The notes: generated from the sequence alone by a model not told the origin. Positions 1-10,192 are shown, numbered from the stretch's first letter. The stretch is 64,000 nucleotides of DNA from Sporosarcina psychrophila (GCF_001590685.1 NZ_CP014616.1:552501-616500); one strand, 5' to 3'. A program made the numbers and translations.

Positions 1-951
<951 letters not shown>

Positions 952-1033
952 AATTTTGAAAAGGGCTTGATTACCCTGATTCTGTGTAGCACAATGTCTG
1001 TTTTATTCAGTTTTGAGCGAACAAGCTCAAAGA

Positions 1034-1150
<117 letters not shown>

Positions 1151-1218
1151 TCACACATTTATACTTCGACATAAATGTGGTGAAGTTAATTGAAAAGTCG
1201 AAAGTTATTACATGTTAA

Positions 1219-1294
1219 GGTCCCGTGGTGTAGCGGTTAACATGCCTGCCTGTCACGCAGGAGATCGCCGGTTCGATCCCGGTCGGGACCGCCA
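1219..1294 (+). tRNA. tRNA-Asp (GTC), copy 1
   Basis: A 76-nt cloverleaf beginning GGTCCCG and ending CGGGACCGCCA, with encoded CCA. The anticodon loop CTGTCAC gives anticodon GTC (Asp). The T arm reads CCGGTTCGATCCCGG. It lies in the usual position just downstream of 5S. Confidence 0.97.
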
Positions 1295-1308
1295 TTATAT
1301 TTTAAATT

Positions 1309-1348
1309 CAGAACCGATTCCAGGGATTAATTCCGGAGTCGATTTTTT
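1309..1348 (+). terminator. terminator-like hairpin after tRNA-Asp copy 1
   Basis: An imperfect stem around AACCGATTCC...GGAGTCGATT followed by a T-run. The same structure, better paired, follows the second tRNA-Asp. Confidence 0.55.
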
Positions 1349-1380
1349 GTATTGCGAAATAAAAGATAAATGAACTTTGA

Positions 1381-1593
1381 GGCAATTCAATCTAGGTACG
1401 CTATAGTAAGGAAGTAGATTCTAATAAATAGGGGACTTAACGGTATTTGAAAAGAGTTTTATCATCCTTATTCATCAATAATGATGCTTATTTCATTCAT
1501 TATGAACGAATTAGAACCGTCCATAAAAATAGTTCTTGTAATTATCGTAAGACGTGCTATACTAAGTATTGTCTTTGAGAAAAGATGATGTAG
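1381..1593 (+). other. decayed 23S-5S spacer (rrn duplication scar)
   Basis: This stretch between the two 5S-tRNA units contains GGGACTTAACGG, TTTGAAAAGAG, ATCATCCTTATTC and TTCATTCATTATGAACGAA. These align with the 23S tail and 23S-5S spacer at 940-1030 (AGGACTTAACC, TTTGAAAAGGG, ATTACCCTGATTC, TTTTGAGCGAACAAG). It appears to be a diverged copy of that spacer carried by the duplication, not a gene. Confidence 0.6.
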
Positions 1594-1709
<116 letters not shown>

Positions 1710-1776
1710 TCACATATTTACTTTCGACATAAATGTGATGAAGTTAATTAAAAAGTCGAAAATTACTACATATTTA

Positions 1777-1852
1777 GGTCCCGTGGTGTAGCGGTTAACA
1801 TGCCTGCCTGTCACGCAGGAGATCGCCGGTTCGATCCCGGTCGGGACCGCCA
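1777..1852 (+). tRNA. tRNA-Asp (GTC), copy 2
   Basis: Base-for-base the same 76-nt tRNA-Asp as at 1219-1294, anticodon GTC, with encoded CCA. It is part of the tandem 5S-tRNA-Asp duplication. Confidence 0.97.
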
Positions 1853-1868
1853 TTAAATTTTAAATTCA

Positions 1869-1907
1869 GAACCGATTCTAGGGATTAATTCCGGGATTGG
1901 TTTTTTT
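1869..1907 (+). terminator. rho-independent terminator of the rrn operon
   Basis: Stem AACCGATT...GGGATTGGTT with an inner GGGATTAATTCC, followed by seven T. It ends the rrn transcript after the second tRNA-Asp. Confidence 0.75.
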
Positions 1908-1952
1908 GTATATAGAATTCTAAGGTTTAACTAAAATGCTTTTTAAAAAAAG

Positions 1953-2046
1953 CAGTAAGCAACACTCTTGAGAAACTAAACAATGTTATCGTAAAAGAAG
2001 ACAACGTTTTCAGCAAAGTAAACAACACTCTATGAGAAATAAAGAT
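1953..2046 (+). repeat. two rrn-leader-like repeats
   Basis: AGTAAGCAACACTCTTGAGA at 1954 continues into AACTAAACAA, and a diverged copy (AGTAAACAACACTC, TATGAGAAATAAAG) starts at 2018. They resemble the CTCTTTGAAAACTAAACAA element found in Bacillus rRNA leaders and spacers (family knowledge), so they may be remnants of another rrn unit. The rest of 1908-2141 holds only the upstream region of tsaE. Confidence 0.4.
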
Positions 2047-2141
2047 CATTTACTACGAAAACACATCTATCAAGGGTAGATACTTTCTGATATAACATGT
2101 TTTCGGTACACTATAACAAAGAAGCAGAAAGGAAATAATCT

Positions 2142-2594
2142 ATGACTCAGAAAATAGAAGTAAATTCTGTCGAGGAGACAGAGCTAATTGCAACGAAACT
2201 TGCAGCACTCCTTACACCACCGGATGTACTTACGCTTGAAGGCGATTTAGGTGCAGGTAAAACGACATTTACAAAGGCGCTTGCAAAAGGACTGGGCGTT
2301 ACACGCACGGTTAACAGTCCGACATTCACAATCATCAAACAGTACGAAGGTAATTACCCACTCAATCATCTCGATGTCTATCGCTTAGCTGGCAGCGATG
2401 AGGATCTTGGCTGGGATGAACTATTTTATGGAGATGCAATATCTGTTATCGAGTGGGCGCATCTTATTAAAGATGATTTGCCGGCAGAACGTCTGGAAAT
2501 TCAGCTAGTTCACGGTGGCGGAGATAACCGGATGATTATATTCACGCCAATAGGTGAAAGATATGAAAAGATTTGCGAGGGGATTTTCTTATGA
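2142..2594 (+). CDS. tsaE: tRNA threonylcarbamoyladenosine biosynthesis ATPase TsaE
   Basis: A 150-residue small P-loop ATPase (YdiB/YjeE family). It works with TsaB and TsaD to transfer the threonylcarbamoyl group to A37 of ANN-decoding tRNAs in the cytoplasm. The Walker A motif GDLGAGKTT lies at residues 34-42, and the family signatures NSPTFTIIKQY and LDVYRL follow. The start ATG has an AAAGGAA ribosome site. It is the first gene of tsaE-tsaB-rimI-tsaD; its stop overlaps the tsaB start in an ATGA. Length is normal for the family. Confidence 0.96.
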   Translation: MTQKIEVNSVEETELIATKLAALLTPPDVLTLEGDLGAGKTTFTKALAKGLGVTRTVNSPTFTIIKQYEGNYPLNHLDVYRLAGSDEDLGWDELFYGDAISVIEWAHLIKDDLPAERLEIQLVHGGGDNRMIIFTPIGERYEKICEGIFL

Positions 2595-3301
2595 TCTGGC
2601 TAGGTATAGATACGGCTAACACGCCCATTTCAGTTGCACTTGTGAAAGATGGCGAACTATTAATAGAAGGAACTTCAGCGATGGCTATTAACCACTCGCT
2701 ACGTGCTATGCCAGCAATTGAGGAGCTGTTGGAACAAGCAGGGTTAGTACCGGCGGATATTGATGCAATTGCAGTCTCAGAAGGGCCAGGCTCTTATACA
2801 GGGGTGCGAATCGGAGTGACGATAGCGAAGACACTTGCTTGGACACTTGGTAAACCTCTTGTTGGCGTATCCACATTAAAAGCACTAGCGGCAAATGCAT
2901 TATTCTTCAATGGTTTGGTTTGTCCAATTGTCGATGCAAGACGGGACAATGTCTATGCTGGCGTTTATCAATTTGATGCAGGAAAGCTTACTGAAGTTAT
3001 TGAGGATGGCCATTACTCTTTGGAAGAGTTGGTACACTTGCTTGAGCAGCATAGTAGTCCTATTTTATTCGTTGGAAAAGATATAGCAATGCATGAGCAA
3101 AAACTTATTGAGCAGCTTGGACAACGTGCAGTTCTAGCGCCTCTTCAGTTTAATCTACCACGAGCCTCTTCACTTATTTATATTGCCTTGCAATCAGAAG
3201 CAGAAACGGATATACATGCATTTGTTCCGGAATATCGACGTATTGCTGAAGCTGAGGCAAATTGGTTAAAAGAGCAGGGGAAGGACAATGATCGTGGATA
3301 A
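2591..3301 (+). CDS. tsaB: t6A biosynthesis protein TsaB
   Basis: A 236-residue ASKHA-fold pseudo-enzyme that dimerises with TsaD in the t6A synthase complex. The N-terminus MIWLGIDTANTPISVAL and the block EGPGSYTGVRIGV are family hallmarks. The open frame extends 18 nt further upstream, but ATG at 2591 is preferred: it overlaps the tsaE stop as ATGA and has GAGGGG a few bases before it. The 3' end overlaps rimI by 14 nt, pointing to translational coupling. Confidence 0.95.
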   Translation: MIWLGIDTANTPISVALVKDGELLIEGTSAMAINHSLRAMPAIEELLEQAGLVPADIDAIAVSEGPGSYTGVRIGVTIAKTLAWTLGKPLVGVSTLKALAANALFFNGLVCPIVDARRDNVYAGVYQFDAGKLTEVIEDGHYSLEELVHLLEQHSSPILFVGKDIAMHEQKLIEQLGQRAVLAPLQFNLPRASSLIYIALQSEAETDIHAFVPEYRRIAEAEANWLKEQGKDNDRG

Positions 3302-3746
3302 AGAGATTAGTTATAGAGAGATGGGAATAGAAGATATTCCTTCTGTTGTTGAAATCGAAAAGGAAGCATTTGCGACACCATGGACTGCAGAAGTTTTTGA
3401 GCACGAAATGACTGGAAATGACTATGCGCATTACGTTGTTGCAGTCTTTGAAGAAGAAGTGATTGGGCATTGCGGAATGTGGATCGTACTGGATGAGTGT
3501 CATATTACGAATGTTGCGGTACGGAAGCATTTAAGGGGCAATGGCATCGGCGAAGCTCTGATGAAAGAAGCGATTGCACTTTGTATAGAAAAAAAAGTCC
3601 GGTTAATGACACTGGAAGTGCGGATGACCAATACTACGGCTCAAAACCTTTACCGTAAGCTTGGGTTCCAGGACGGCGGAATTAGGAAAAACTATTATAC
3701 GGACGACCATGAAGATGCGCTCGTCATGTGGGTGGAATTCAAATGA
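3288..3746 (+). CDS. rimI: ribosomal protein alanine N-acetyltransferase RimI
   Basis: A 152-residue GNAT acetyltransferase. The acetyl-CoA binding segment [17 protein letters not shown] occupies about residues 76-92, and the C-terminal [18 protein letters not shown] is typical of RimI, which acetylates the N-terminal alanine of ribosomal protein bS18. It sits between tsaB and tsaD, as in most Firmicutes. It overlaps tsaB upstream and shares an ATGA with tsaD downstream. Confidence 0.93.
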   Translation: MIVDKEISYREMGIEDIPSVVEIEKEAFATPWTAEVFEHEMTGNDYAHYVVAVFEEEVIGHCGMWIVLDECHITNVAVRKHLRGNGIGEALMKEAIALCIEKKVRLMTLEVRMTNTTAQNLYRKLGFQDGGIRKNYYTDDHEDALVMWVEFK

Positions 3747-4765
3747 CAAAAGATATCTATATATTAGGAATTGAAACGAGCTGTGATGAAACAGCTGCAT
3801 CCATCGTGAAAAATGGAACGGAAATTATATCGAATGTCGTAGCATCTCAAATTACTAGCCAAAAACGATTTGGCGGAGTAGTACCGGAAATTGCCTCGAG
3901 ACACCATGTTGAACAAATTACACTAGTAATTGAAGAAGCACTTGCGAATGCTGAACTAGAACCTGCGGATCTTGACGCCGTTGCTGTGACAGAAGGACCT
4001 GGTTTAGTTGGGGCCTTGTTGATTGGGGTTAATGCTGCAAAAGCATTTGCCTTTGCCAATGGTCTACCGATTATTGGCGTTCATCATATTGCGGGACATA
4101 TATATGCTAACCAACTAATGCAACCTATGGAGTTCCCGCTTCTTGCACTCATCGTCTCAGGGGGCCATACAGAGCTGGTAATAATGGAGGGGCATGGTTC
4201 GTTTAAACTGGTTGGAGAAACACGTGATGACGCTGCTGGTGAAGCCTATGATAAAGTAGCTCGTGTACTGGGCCTCCCTTACCCGGGTGGTCCTCAAATC
4301 GATAAGTTGGCAGCTGAAAGTGATGGACAAGTTGAATTCCCGCGAGCTTGGCTAGAGCCGGGTTCTTATGACTTTAGCTTTAGTGGTCTTAAATCATCAG
4401 TGATTAACTATAAGCATAATCTTGCGCAACGTGGTGAGGCTGTAAACCCTTCTCATGTCGCGGCTGGTTTTCAGGCGAGTGTCGTTGAAGTGCTGACTAC
4501 TAAAGCGTTAAGGGCAGCGAAAGAGTTCGGGGTGAAACAGGTAATTGCGGCTGGCGGGGTAGCAGCGAATAAAGGGTTACGTTCTTCTCTTGAAGAAACA
4601 TTTAAGAAAGAAGAGATACCTTTTTACGTTCCACCAATCATACTATGTACAGATAATGCGGCAATGATTGCTGCAGCGGGATCGGCTATGTTTATAGACG
4701 GAATACGCGGAAATCTTGCTATGAATGGTAAGCCTGGCATGTCCCTTGTTTCATGGAAACAATAA
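3743..4765 (+). CDS. tsaD: tRNA N6-adenosine threonylcarbamoyltransferase TsaD
   Basis: A 340-residue Kae1/Gcp-family catalytic subunit of t6A synthesis. Visible motifs are the N-terminal [14 protein letters not shown], the metal-binding [11 protein letters not shown], the phosphate-binding [11 protein letters not shown], and the late [15 protein letters not shown] at 3743 is chosen over an in-frame ATG at 3728, because it forms an ATGA overlap with the rimI stop and matches the usual N-terminus. A strong terminator follows, closing the four-gene operon. Confidence 0.97.
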   Translation: MTKDIYILGIETSCDETAASIVKNGTEIISNVVASQITSQKRFGGVVPEIASRHHVEQITLVIEEALANAELEPADLDAVAVTEGPGLVGALLIGVNAAKAFAFANGLPIIGVHHIAGHIYANQLMQPMEFPLLALIVSGGHTELVIMEGHGSFKLVGETRDDAAGEAYDKVARVLGLPYPGGPQIDKLAAESDGQVEFPRAWLEPGSYDFSFSGLKSSVINYKHNLAQRGEAVNPSHVAAGFQASVVEVLTTKALRAAKEFGVKQVIAAGGVAANKGLRSSLEETFKKEEIPFYVPPIILCTDNAAMIAAAGSAMFIDGIRGNLAMNGKPGMSLVSWKQ

Positions 4766-4772
4766 ATAAGTA

Positions 4773-4816
4773 AAAACACGAAAGTCGTCATATTGTGACA
4801 ACTTTCGTGTTTTTTT
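4773..4816 (+). terminator. rho-independent terminator after tsaD
   Basis: The perfect stem AACACGAAAGT / ACTTTCGTGTT encloses a smaller GTCA/TGAC stem and ends in seven T. Confidence 0.9.
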
Positions 4817-4868
4817 ATCCCGATTTTTTTGAAGATGTCAATAGGGAACATTCGTACTTATGCACAAT

Positions 4869-5027
4869 TGTGGATAAGCTGTGCATAACAATTGTATATG
4901 CACATTTAGTAACAGTGGTTGGAGGATAACTATGTGTATAAGAAATACATTTTTTGTGGATAGTGTGGATAATAACAGTGGATTACAAGTATAACTACAT
5001 TCTATGTGTGGATAAAACTGTGGAAAC
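4869..5027 (-). promoter_or_regulatory. DnaA-box cluster between tsaD and ydiF
   Basis: At least four copies of TGTGGATAA or one-mismatch variants (DnaA box TTATCCACA read on the minus strand) lie in 160 bp, all in the same orientation: 4869-4877, 4955-4963 (TGTGGATAG), 4964-4972 and 5007-5015. Weaker TGTGCATAA (4880) and TGTGGAAAC (5019) add to the cluster. Two boxes are exactly abutted. No gene occupies 4817-5141. From memory, B. subtilis has a DnaA-box cluster in the equivalent gcp-ydiF gap that affects replication initiation. Confidence 0.8.
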
Positions 5028-5141
5028 TCTTTTTAAGAGAATATCGTTTCGTACTTTTATTTGATAGGTTACGACAGCAAGAAATGACAAAACGTCACGA
5101 TAAACCATTGGTTCTGGTTTAACATGACGTTTACGCTCATT

Positions 5142-7070
5142 TTATAATTCCTCTAGTTCTTCTTGAAGTCCAAGCCAATTTTCTGATTTGCTGTCATGCT
5201 GTGCCTGAAGTGCATCAATCTGTGCCTGTAACTCCATTAATTTCACATGATCGTCTGCAAATTCAGGAGTGGAAAGTTCATCTTGAAGTGCTACTATTTC
5301 ATCTTCCAAAACAGAAAGTTGTGATTCGACTTCGTCAATAGCTCTAGTCAGTCTTCTTTCCTGCCTTTTTAGTTCTTTATCATCATCATTTTTTCTTTCA
5401 ATGACAGGAGTTGCAGCTGCTTTAGCGGCATTTGAGTCGGCAAGCAACTCTTCCTGTTCCAGTTTTTTCTCAATGAAATAATCATAATCACCGAGGTATT
5501 CGGTTGTACCTGTTGCGCTAATGTCGATTACTTTTGTTGCGATGCGGTTGATAAAGTACCGATCATGCGACACGAAGATGAGGGTGCCCGGGAAGTCATC
5601 CAATGCATTTTCAAGAATTTCCTTGCTATCCAAGTCAAGATGGTTCGTTGGCTCGTCGAGGATAAGCGTGTTTGACTTTTGTAACATTAATTTAGCAAGT
5701 GATAATCGAGCTTTTTCTCCACCTGATAGGGAAGTGACAGGCTTCTCAACATCTTCGCCGGTAAATAAAAAACGTCCAAGTACTGAACGAACATCTTTTT
5801 CATTCATCATCGGCCAATCATCCCAAAGTTCCTGAAGAACGGTTCCAGTTCCGATAAGTGTCGCTTGTTCTTGGTCGTAATAGCCAAATTGAACATTTGT
5901 ACCATAACGAATTTTGCCTGCTAGTGGTTCTTGGAACTTGACGATGGTCTTCAAAATTGTTGATTTCCCGACCCCGTTAGGTCCGATAAGTGCAATGCGG
6001 TCTTGTTTGTAGGCACGCAAGCCGATACCAGTTGAAACCGGTATACTGTCATAACCGACTGCTACATCTTCCAGTGCTAGTACATCATTTCCGCTGGGAC
6101 GATCAATCGAGAAGGTAAAGTTTGCGGATTTCTCATTGCCATCAGGAGAGCCCATCCAGTCAGTTTTTTCGAGCGTTTTGCGGCGACTTTTCGCCATTTT
6201 TGATGTCGATGCTCGCGCAATATTGCGCTGAACGAAATCCTCAAGTTTGGCCTTCTCACCCATTTCCTTGACATAAAGTTTTTGATCACGTTCATAGTTT
6301 TTCGCTTTTTCGTCAAGATACGCACTATAGTTTCCTGTATACTTCGCTACTTTTTTTCTCGATACTTCGTAGACGATTGTCACGATTTCATCTAAGAAGT
6401 AGCGGTCATGGGAGACGATTAAGATTGCGCCTTCATAAGACACTAGGTATTTCTCTAGCCAGCCGAGCGTTTCGATATCCAAATGGTTTGTCGGTTCATC
6501 AAGGATGAGGAGGTCCGGTTTACTAAGCAGCATTTTAGCAAGTGCCAATCGTGTCTTCTGACCACCGGAAAGAAGATTGACATTTTTGCTATAATCCTCA
6601 GGATAAAAACGCATCCCATGAAGCACCGAACGAGTATCAGATTCATATTGATAGCCACCAGAATCTTTGAATTCGATTTGTAGAGCATCGTACTCTTTGA
6701 TGACGCGTTCATAGTCGCTCGGGTTGTCGTAGACAGAGGAATCTGCCATAAGCCCTTCAAGCGATCGAAGCCGCCTTTCAATGCTATGGAGTGGTTCGAA
6801 TACAGTCATCATCTCTTCCCAAACCGTCAATACAGAGTCGATACCTGAATGCTGTTCAAGATACCCAATCCGGATATCTTTAGGGACGATTAAATCACCC
6901 GAATCAGCGCTCATTTCACCAGCGATTATTTTAAGTAATGTCGATTTTCCAGCCCCATTGCGGCCAACAAGTGCGACGCGGTCGCGATGTTGAACTTCGA
7001 GCTTTACGTTTTCTAATATATCTGTTCCTGAAAATGATTTTGTTAGTCCGTTCACTTGTAATACGATCAA
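5142..7070 (-). CDS. ydiF: ABC-F family ATPase, YdiF type
   Basis: A cytoplasmic ABC-F protein of about 642 residues with two fused nucleotide-binding domains and no membrane segment; family members act on the ribosome. Visible motifs are Walker A GRNGAGKST and GPNGVGKST, signatures LSGGQKTRLALAK and LSGGEKARLSLAK, and two Walker B LILDEPTNHLD blocks. The inter-domain linker is about 80 residues, and a charged C-terminal coiled coil starts near residue 560. The frame is open from a GTG at 7079, but that GTG is part of the ribosome site GAGGTG, so TTG at 7070 is the likelier start. Its position beside tsaD and rex matches B. subtilis ydiF. Confidence 0.93.
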   Translation of the reverse strand: MIVLQVNGLTKSFSGTDILENVKLEVQHRDRVALVGRNGAGKSTLLKIIAGEMSADSGDLIVPKDIRIGYLEQHSGIDSVLTVWEEMMTVFEPLHSIERRLRSLEGLMADSSVYDNPSDYERVIKEYDALQIEFKDSGGYQYESDTRSVLHGMRFYPEDYSKNVNLLSGGQKTRLALAKMLLSKPDLLILDEPTNHLDIETLGWLEKYLVSYEGAILIVSHDRYFLDEIVTIVYEVSRKKVAKYTGNYSAYLDEKAKNYERDQKLYVKEMGEKAKLEDFVQRNIARASTSKMAKSRRKTLEKTDWMGSPDGNEKSANFTFSIDRPSGNDVLALEDVAVGYDSIPVSTGIGLRAYKQDRIALIGPNGVGKSTILKTIVKFQEPLAGKIRYGTNVQFGYYDQEQATLIGTGTVLQELWDDWPMMNEKDVRSVLGRFLFTGEDVEKPVTSLSGGEKARLSLAKLMLQKSNTLILDEPTNHLDLDSKEILENALDDFPGTLIFVSHDRYFINRIATKVIDISATGTTEYLGDYDYFIEKKLEQEELLADSNAAKAAATPVIERKNDDDKELKRQERRLTRAIDEVESQLSVLEDEIVALQDELSTPEFADDHVKLMELQAQIDALQAQHDSKSENWLGLQEELEEL

Positions 7071-7193
7071 ATAAAGCACCTCTATTCCTCTTCAGTTTAA
7101 ATGAATGGCGTCAAGCGTGCAACGGTCGACTTTACAACATTCATTATCTACTGTACGATAGAATCGCCTTTAGATACACTCAGGAGGGTTAAC

Positions 7194-7844
7194 ATGATAG
7201 GGGAAACAATCAAAATTCCACAGGCGACGTCCAAACGTTTGCCTTTATATTATAGGTTCCTTCAAAATTTCGCGAATTCAGGGAAGAAACGAGTATCATC
7301 CAGTGAATTAAGCGAAGCTATGAAAATTGATGCTGCGACGATTCGACGTGATTTTTCACATTTTGGCGCACTTGGCCGTAAAGGGTACGGGTATGATGTA
7401 CATTATCTTGTCGACTTTTTTCGTCAGGCACTCGATCAGGATGAAGTAACAGATGTAGCGCTCATTGGCGTTGGTAGTTTAGGGAACGCTTTTTTGAAAT
7501 ATAATTTCCATAAAAATCACAATACACGAATCATCATTGCATTCGATCCGAAAGGTACGCATGAAGGGACAGAGATGAGTGGAATTCCAGTTTTTCATCC
7601 TGATACGATTGAGGATAAAATCAAGGAATTAGGAATCGAGCTTGTCATTCTTTCTGTGCCTTCACGTGTAGCCCAAGAAGTGACTGATAAGCTTGCTACT
7701 ATCGGTGTGAAAGGAATTCTTAACTTTACTCCGGTTCGGCTGACGGTCCCCGACTCGTTACGGGTTCATACAATCGATTTGTCTGTCGAGTTACAAACAC
7801 TTATTTACTTTATTAAAAACGACGTAAAAGATTCACATATGTAA
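7194..7844 (+). CDS. rex: redox-sensing transcriptional repressor Rex
   Basis: A 216-residue NADH-responsive repressor of fermentation and respiration genes. An N-terminal winged helix ([28 protein letters not shown]) is followed by a Rossmann domain with [11 protein letters not shown]. The C-terminal swapped helix ends [11 protein letters not shown]. The open frame reaches back to 7101, but ATG 7194 directly follows the ribosome site AGGAGGG and gives the usual family length. It is divergent from ydiF with about 120 bp between starts. B. subtilis has moaC in this gap; it is absent here. Confidence 0.95.
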   Translation: MIGETIKIPQATSKRLPLYYRFLQNFANSGKKRVSSSELSEAMKIDAATIRRDFSHFGALGRKGYGYDVHYLVDFFRQALDQDEVTDVALIGVGSLGNAFLKYNFHKNHNTRIIIAFDPKGTHEGTEMSGIPVFHPDTIEDKIKELGIELVILSVPSRVAQEVTDKLATIGVKGILNFTPVRLTVPDSLRVHTIDLSVELQTLIYFIKNDVKDSHM

Positions 7845-7937
7845 TGCTTTGTAAATAGTATTTCAGTCACCATTCGTGTAAAATAGACACAAGAAGGATT
7901 GAGTTCAATCCCTAGTTTTAAGAAGGAGGTGTCCGAG

Positions 7938-8123
7938 ATGCCAGGTCCAGGAAGTCTGATTATCATTGCTGTTATTGCTTTGCTCGTATTCGGTCCCAAG
8001 AAACTGCCTGAAATCGGGAAAGCCTTCGGTTCGTCATTGCGTGAATTCAAACATGCGACAAAAGGTCTTGTAGAAGACGACGATGTAAAAAAAGTTGAAG
8101 ACAAGAAAGAAGAACTGAAGTAA
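7938..8123 (+). CDS. tatA: Sec-independent protein translocase TatA
   Basis: A 61-residue TatA/TatAy protein. A single N-terminal membrane helix (residues 5-20, [13 protein letters not shown]) is followed by the hinge [13 protein letters not shown] and an amphipathic helix, then an acidic-basic tail. The frame is open from 7899, but ATG 7938 lies 7 nt after AAGGAGG and gives the canonical short N-terminus. It pairs with tatC 17 nt downstream to form a minimal TatA-TatC translocon for folded proteins. Confidence 0.95.
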   Translation: MPGPGSLIIIAVIALLVFGPKKLPEIGKAFGSSLREFKHATKGLVEDDDVKKVEDKKEELK

Positions 8124-8140
8124 GTTAGGATGTCTGTCCG

Positions 8141-8941
8141 ATGATAGAAAAAAACTTAACAGTCATTGAGCATATAGATGAAATTAGAAAACGGCTGATG
8201 GTTATCGTCGTTTTCTTTGTTGTAGCCGTAGTGGGAGCTTTTTTTGTAGCAAAACCACTTATTCAGTTCCTGCAAAATGATGGAGAAGCACATAATATTG
8301 CCTTAAATGCGTTCAATGTACTTGACCCGATTATGATTTACGTGAAAGTGATTGTCTTTATCGCATTCATCGTCATTTCACCTGTGCTTATGTACCAATT
8401 ATGGTCCTTTATCTCACCCGGGTTGCATGAAACTGAGCGGCGCGCAACATTGAATTATATTCCGTTTACATTTTTCTTGTTTGTTGGTGGTATTGCGTTT
8501 TCGTATTTCGTCCTGCTACCTTATGTGATGAAATTCATGATGAATTTATCCACGGAGCTCGATATAACCCAGACAATCGGCATTAATGAGTATTTCACGT
8601 TCCTTTTCCAACTGTTAATTCCATTCGGTATTGTTTTTCAGCTACCGGTGGTCTTGTTATTTTTAACAAGACTTGGTATTTTGGATCCGACGACACTTGT
8701 GAAGATACGGAAATATGCATACTTTGTTCTATTTGTAATTGCGGCGTTCATTACACCACCTGACTTGTTGTCTCATATGTTCGTTACAGTTCCATTATTT
8801 GCGCTTTATGAAATTAGTATTTTCATTTCACGTTTTGGTCACAGAAAATACTTGAAGGCTGAACAGCAGCGACAATTCGAAGAGGCGAAAGCTGAACAAC
8901 AACGTCAGATTGATGAAGTTAATGAGCGACAGCAGAAATGA
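8141..8941 (+). CDS. tatC: Sec-independent protein translocase TatC
   Basis: A 266-residue polytopic TatC with six predicted membrane helices. The N-terminal signal-receptor motif EHIDEIRKRLM and the loop FISPGLHETERR are characteristic of the twin-arginine receptor. The C-terminal tail after residue 235 is rich in Gln and Glu (KAEQQRQFEEAKAEQQRQ), a short degenerate repeat. Its stop codon falls in a bidirectional terminator shared with ydiL. B. subtilis ydiK, normally next, is missing. Confidence 0.95.
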   Translation: MIEKNLTVIEHIDEIRKRLMVIVVFFVVAVVGAFFVAKPLIQFLQNDGEAHNIALNAFNVLDPIMIYVKVIVFIAFIVISPVLMYQLWSFISPGLHETERRATLNYIPFTFFLFVGGIAFSYFVLLPYVMKFMMNLSTELDITQTIGINEYFTFLFQLLIPFGIVFQLPVVLLFLTRLGILDPTTLVKIRKYAYFVLFVIAAFITPPDLLSHMFVTVPLFALYEISIFISRFGHRKYLKAEQQRQFEEAKAEQQRQIDEVNERQQK

Positions 8942-8986
8942 AAAAAGTCTTCCACAACCCTAAGTAGGGATGTGGAAGACTTTTTT
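8941..8986. terminator. bidirectional terminator between tatC and ydiL
   Basis: A perfect 16-bp stem, AAAAAAGTCTTCCACA / TGTGGAAGACTTTTTT, with T-runs on both strands. It overlaps the stop codons of both converging genes. Confidence 0.92.
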
Positions 8987-9722
8987 AGTGCATAAAGAAG
9001 ATTATGGCTTGTTTCAAATCCTCTTGCCATTGTTGTATCTTCTCAATGTTTAAATTGAGGACAACGACAAATCCATTCATTAGTAAATGGGCAATCATTG
9101 GTGTCAGTATGCGTTTCGTCCGGTAATACAAGTAAGAGAATACGAAAGCGGGCATCATATAGATTAGAAGGTGTTCGAATTCATTATGAACAGCAGCAAA
9201 CACTAAAGCACTGACAATGGCTGCAATCCAGAAATTCGTTTTTTGATAAACCCCTCCAAAGACAACCCTTCTGAAAATGATTTCTTCCAGGAATGGTGCG
9301 AATAGTACGATTGATAGGATGATGATTGGTGACACTTTCGCGATGTCGGAAAGGATTGCAGTGTTATCGGATCCTGGTTCTATTCCAATTGCAACCTCGA
9401 TAGCACCAGCCAGCATTTGTCCTCCCAATGCTAGAAAGAAGCCAATGAATCCCCAAAGAACCGAATTGCCAATGGAAGATTTTTTTCCTTTGAAAACTTG
9501 AAAGAAGTTTTTCTTCGGTACGATTAATACCAGGAAAATGATAGCTGCAATTAAGTTAACGGTGAAAAGAGTCCAAGAACTTGCCCGATATGCCATATCC
9601 TGTTTAGTGAATTGCTCATCCCAAGGAAAGTATAAGAATAAGCCCTCTGATAAAAAGATGCTGCTTACATGCATCAGGATGTAAGTGATTAATAAAGCGA
9701 GAGAGATTTTCCAATTCTTCAT
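8985..9722 (-). CDS. ydiL: CPBP-family intramembrane metalloprotease (YdiL-like)
   Basis: A membrane protein of about 245 residues with roughly seven hydrophobic segments and the CPBP/Abi signatures: FLEEIIFRRVVFGGV (glutamates and arginine of motif 1) and VFAAVHN with the downstream His. The family contains Rce1-like prenyl-protein proteases and bacteriocin self-immunity proteins; the substrate here is unknown. TTG at 9740 would add six residues, but ATG 9722 is placed better relative to AAAGGGTGG. The position upstream of groES is the same as B. subtilis ydiL. Confidence 0.85.
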   Translation of the reverse strand: MKNWKISLALLITYILMHVSSIFLSEGLFLYFPWDEQFTKQDMAYRASSWTLFTVNLIAAIIFLVLIVPKKNFFQVFKGKKSSIGNSVLWGFIGFFLALGGQMLAGAIEVAIGIEPGSDNTAILSDIAKVSPIIILSIVLFAPFLEEIIFRRVVFGGVYQKTNFWIAAIVSALVFAAVHNEFEHLLIYMMPAFVFSYLYYRTKRILTPMIAHLLMNGFVVVLNLNIEKIQQWQEDLKQAIIFFMH

Positions 9723-9809
9723 GTAACGCCACCCTTTCAACTGTGGTTGAGGTCAATTTTAGCTGTTTAGGGCGAGATAAGCAAAGAGAAAATGTTCGGA
9801 GTATTTCAC

Positions 9810-9838
9810 TTGCAATATATGCAAATGTTCATTATGAT
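9810..9838 (+). promoter_or_regulatory. sigma-A promoter of groES-groEL
   Basis: TTGCAA (9810-9815), a 17-bp spacer, then TATGAT (9833-9838). The predicted start site falls just before the CIRCE operator. Confidence 0.85.
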
Positions 9839-9848
9839 TAGAAATGTA

Positions 9849-9875
9849 TTAGCACTCATGTCTATCGAGTGCTAA
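9849..9875 (+). promoter_or_regulatory. CIRCE operator (HrcA binding site)
   Basis: A perfect CIRCE inverted repeat, TTAGCACTC, nine bases, GAGTGCTAA, directly after the groE promoter. It implies heat-shock control by the repressor HrcA. Confidence 0.97.
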
Positions 9876-9907
9876 AAGGGAGATATTATCTGAGGAGGTT
9901 GTTTCAA

Positions 9908-10192
9908 TTGTTGAAACCATTAGGTGACCGTATTGTTATCGAGCTAATCGAGGCAGAAGAAAAAACGTCAAGCGGTATTGTTATACCGGACTCTGCAAAA
10001 GAAAAACCGCAAGAAGGTAAAGTTTTTGCTACAGGTACTGGACGCGTTCTTGAAAACGGACAACGTATCGAATTGGAAGTTAAAGAAGGAGATCGAATCC
10101 TCTTCTCAAAATATGCAGGCACTGAAATCAAACATGAAGGTAATGAATATCTGATCTTGCGTGAAAGTGACATCTTAGCGATTATTGGCTAA
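9908..10192 (+). CDS. groES: co-chaperonin GroES
   Basis: A 94-residue GroES (Hsp10) lid of the GroEL chamber, starting [11 protein letters not shown] after the initiator and ending ESDILAIIG, with the mobile loop near [19 protein letters not shown]. The start is TTG at 9908, 9 nt after GAGGAGG; an upstream in-frame extension from 9869 falls inside the CIRCE element and is rejected. It is co-transcribed with groEL. Confidence 0.97.
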   Translation: MLKPLGDRIVIELIEAEEKTSSGIVIPDSAKEKPQEGKVFATGTGRVLENGQRIELEVKEGDRILFSKYAGTEIKHEGNEYLILRESDILAIIG

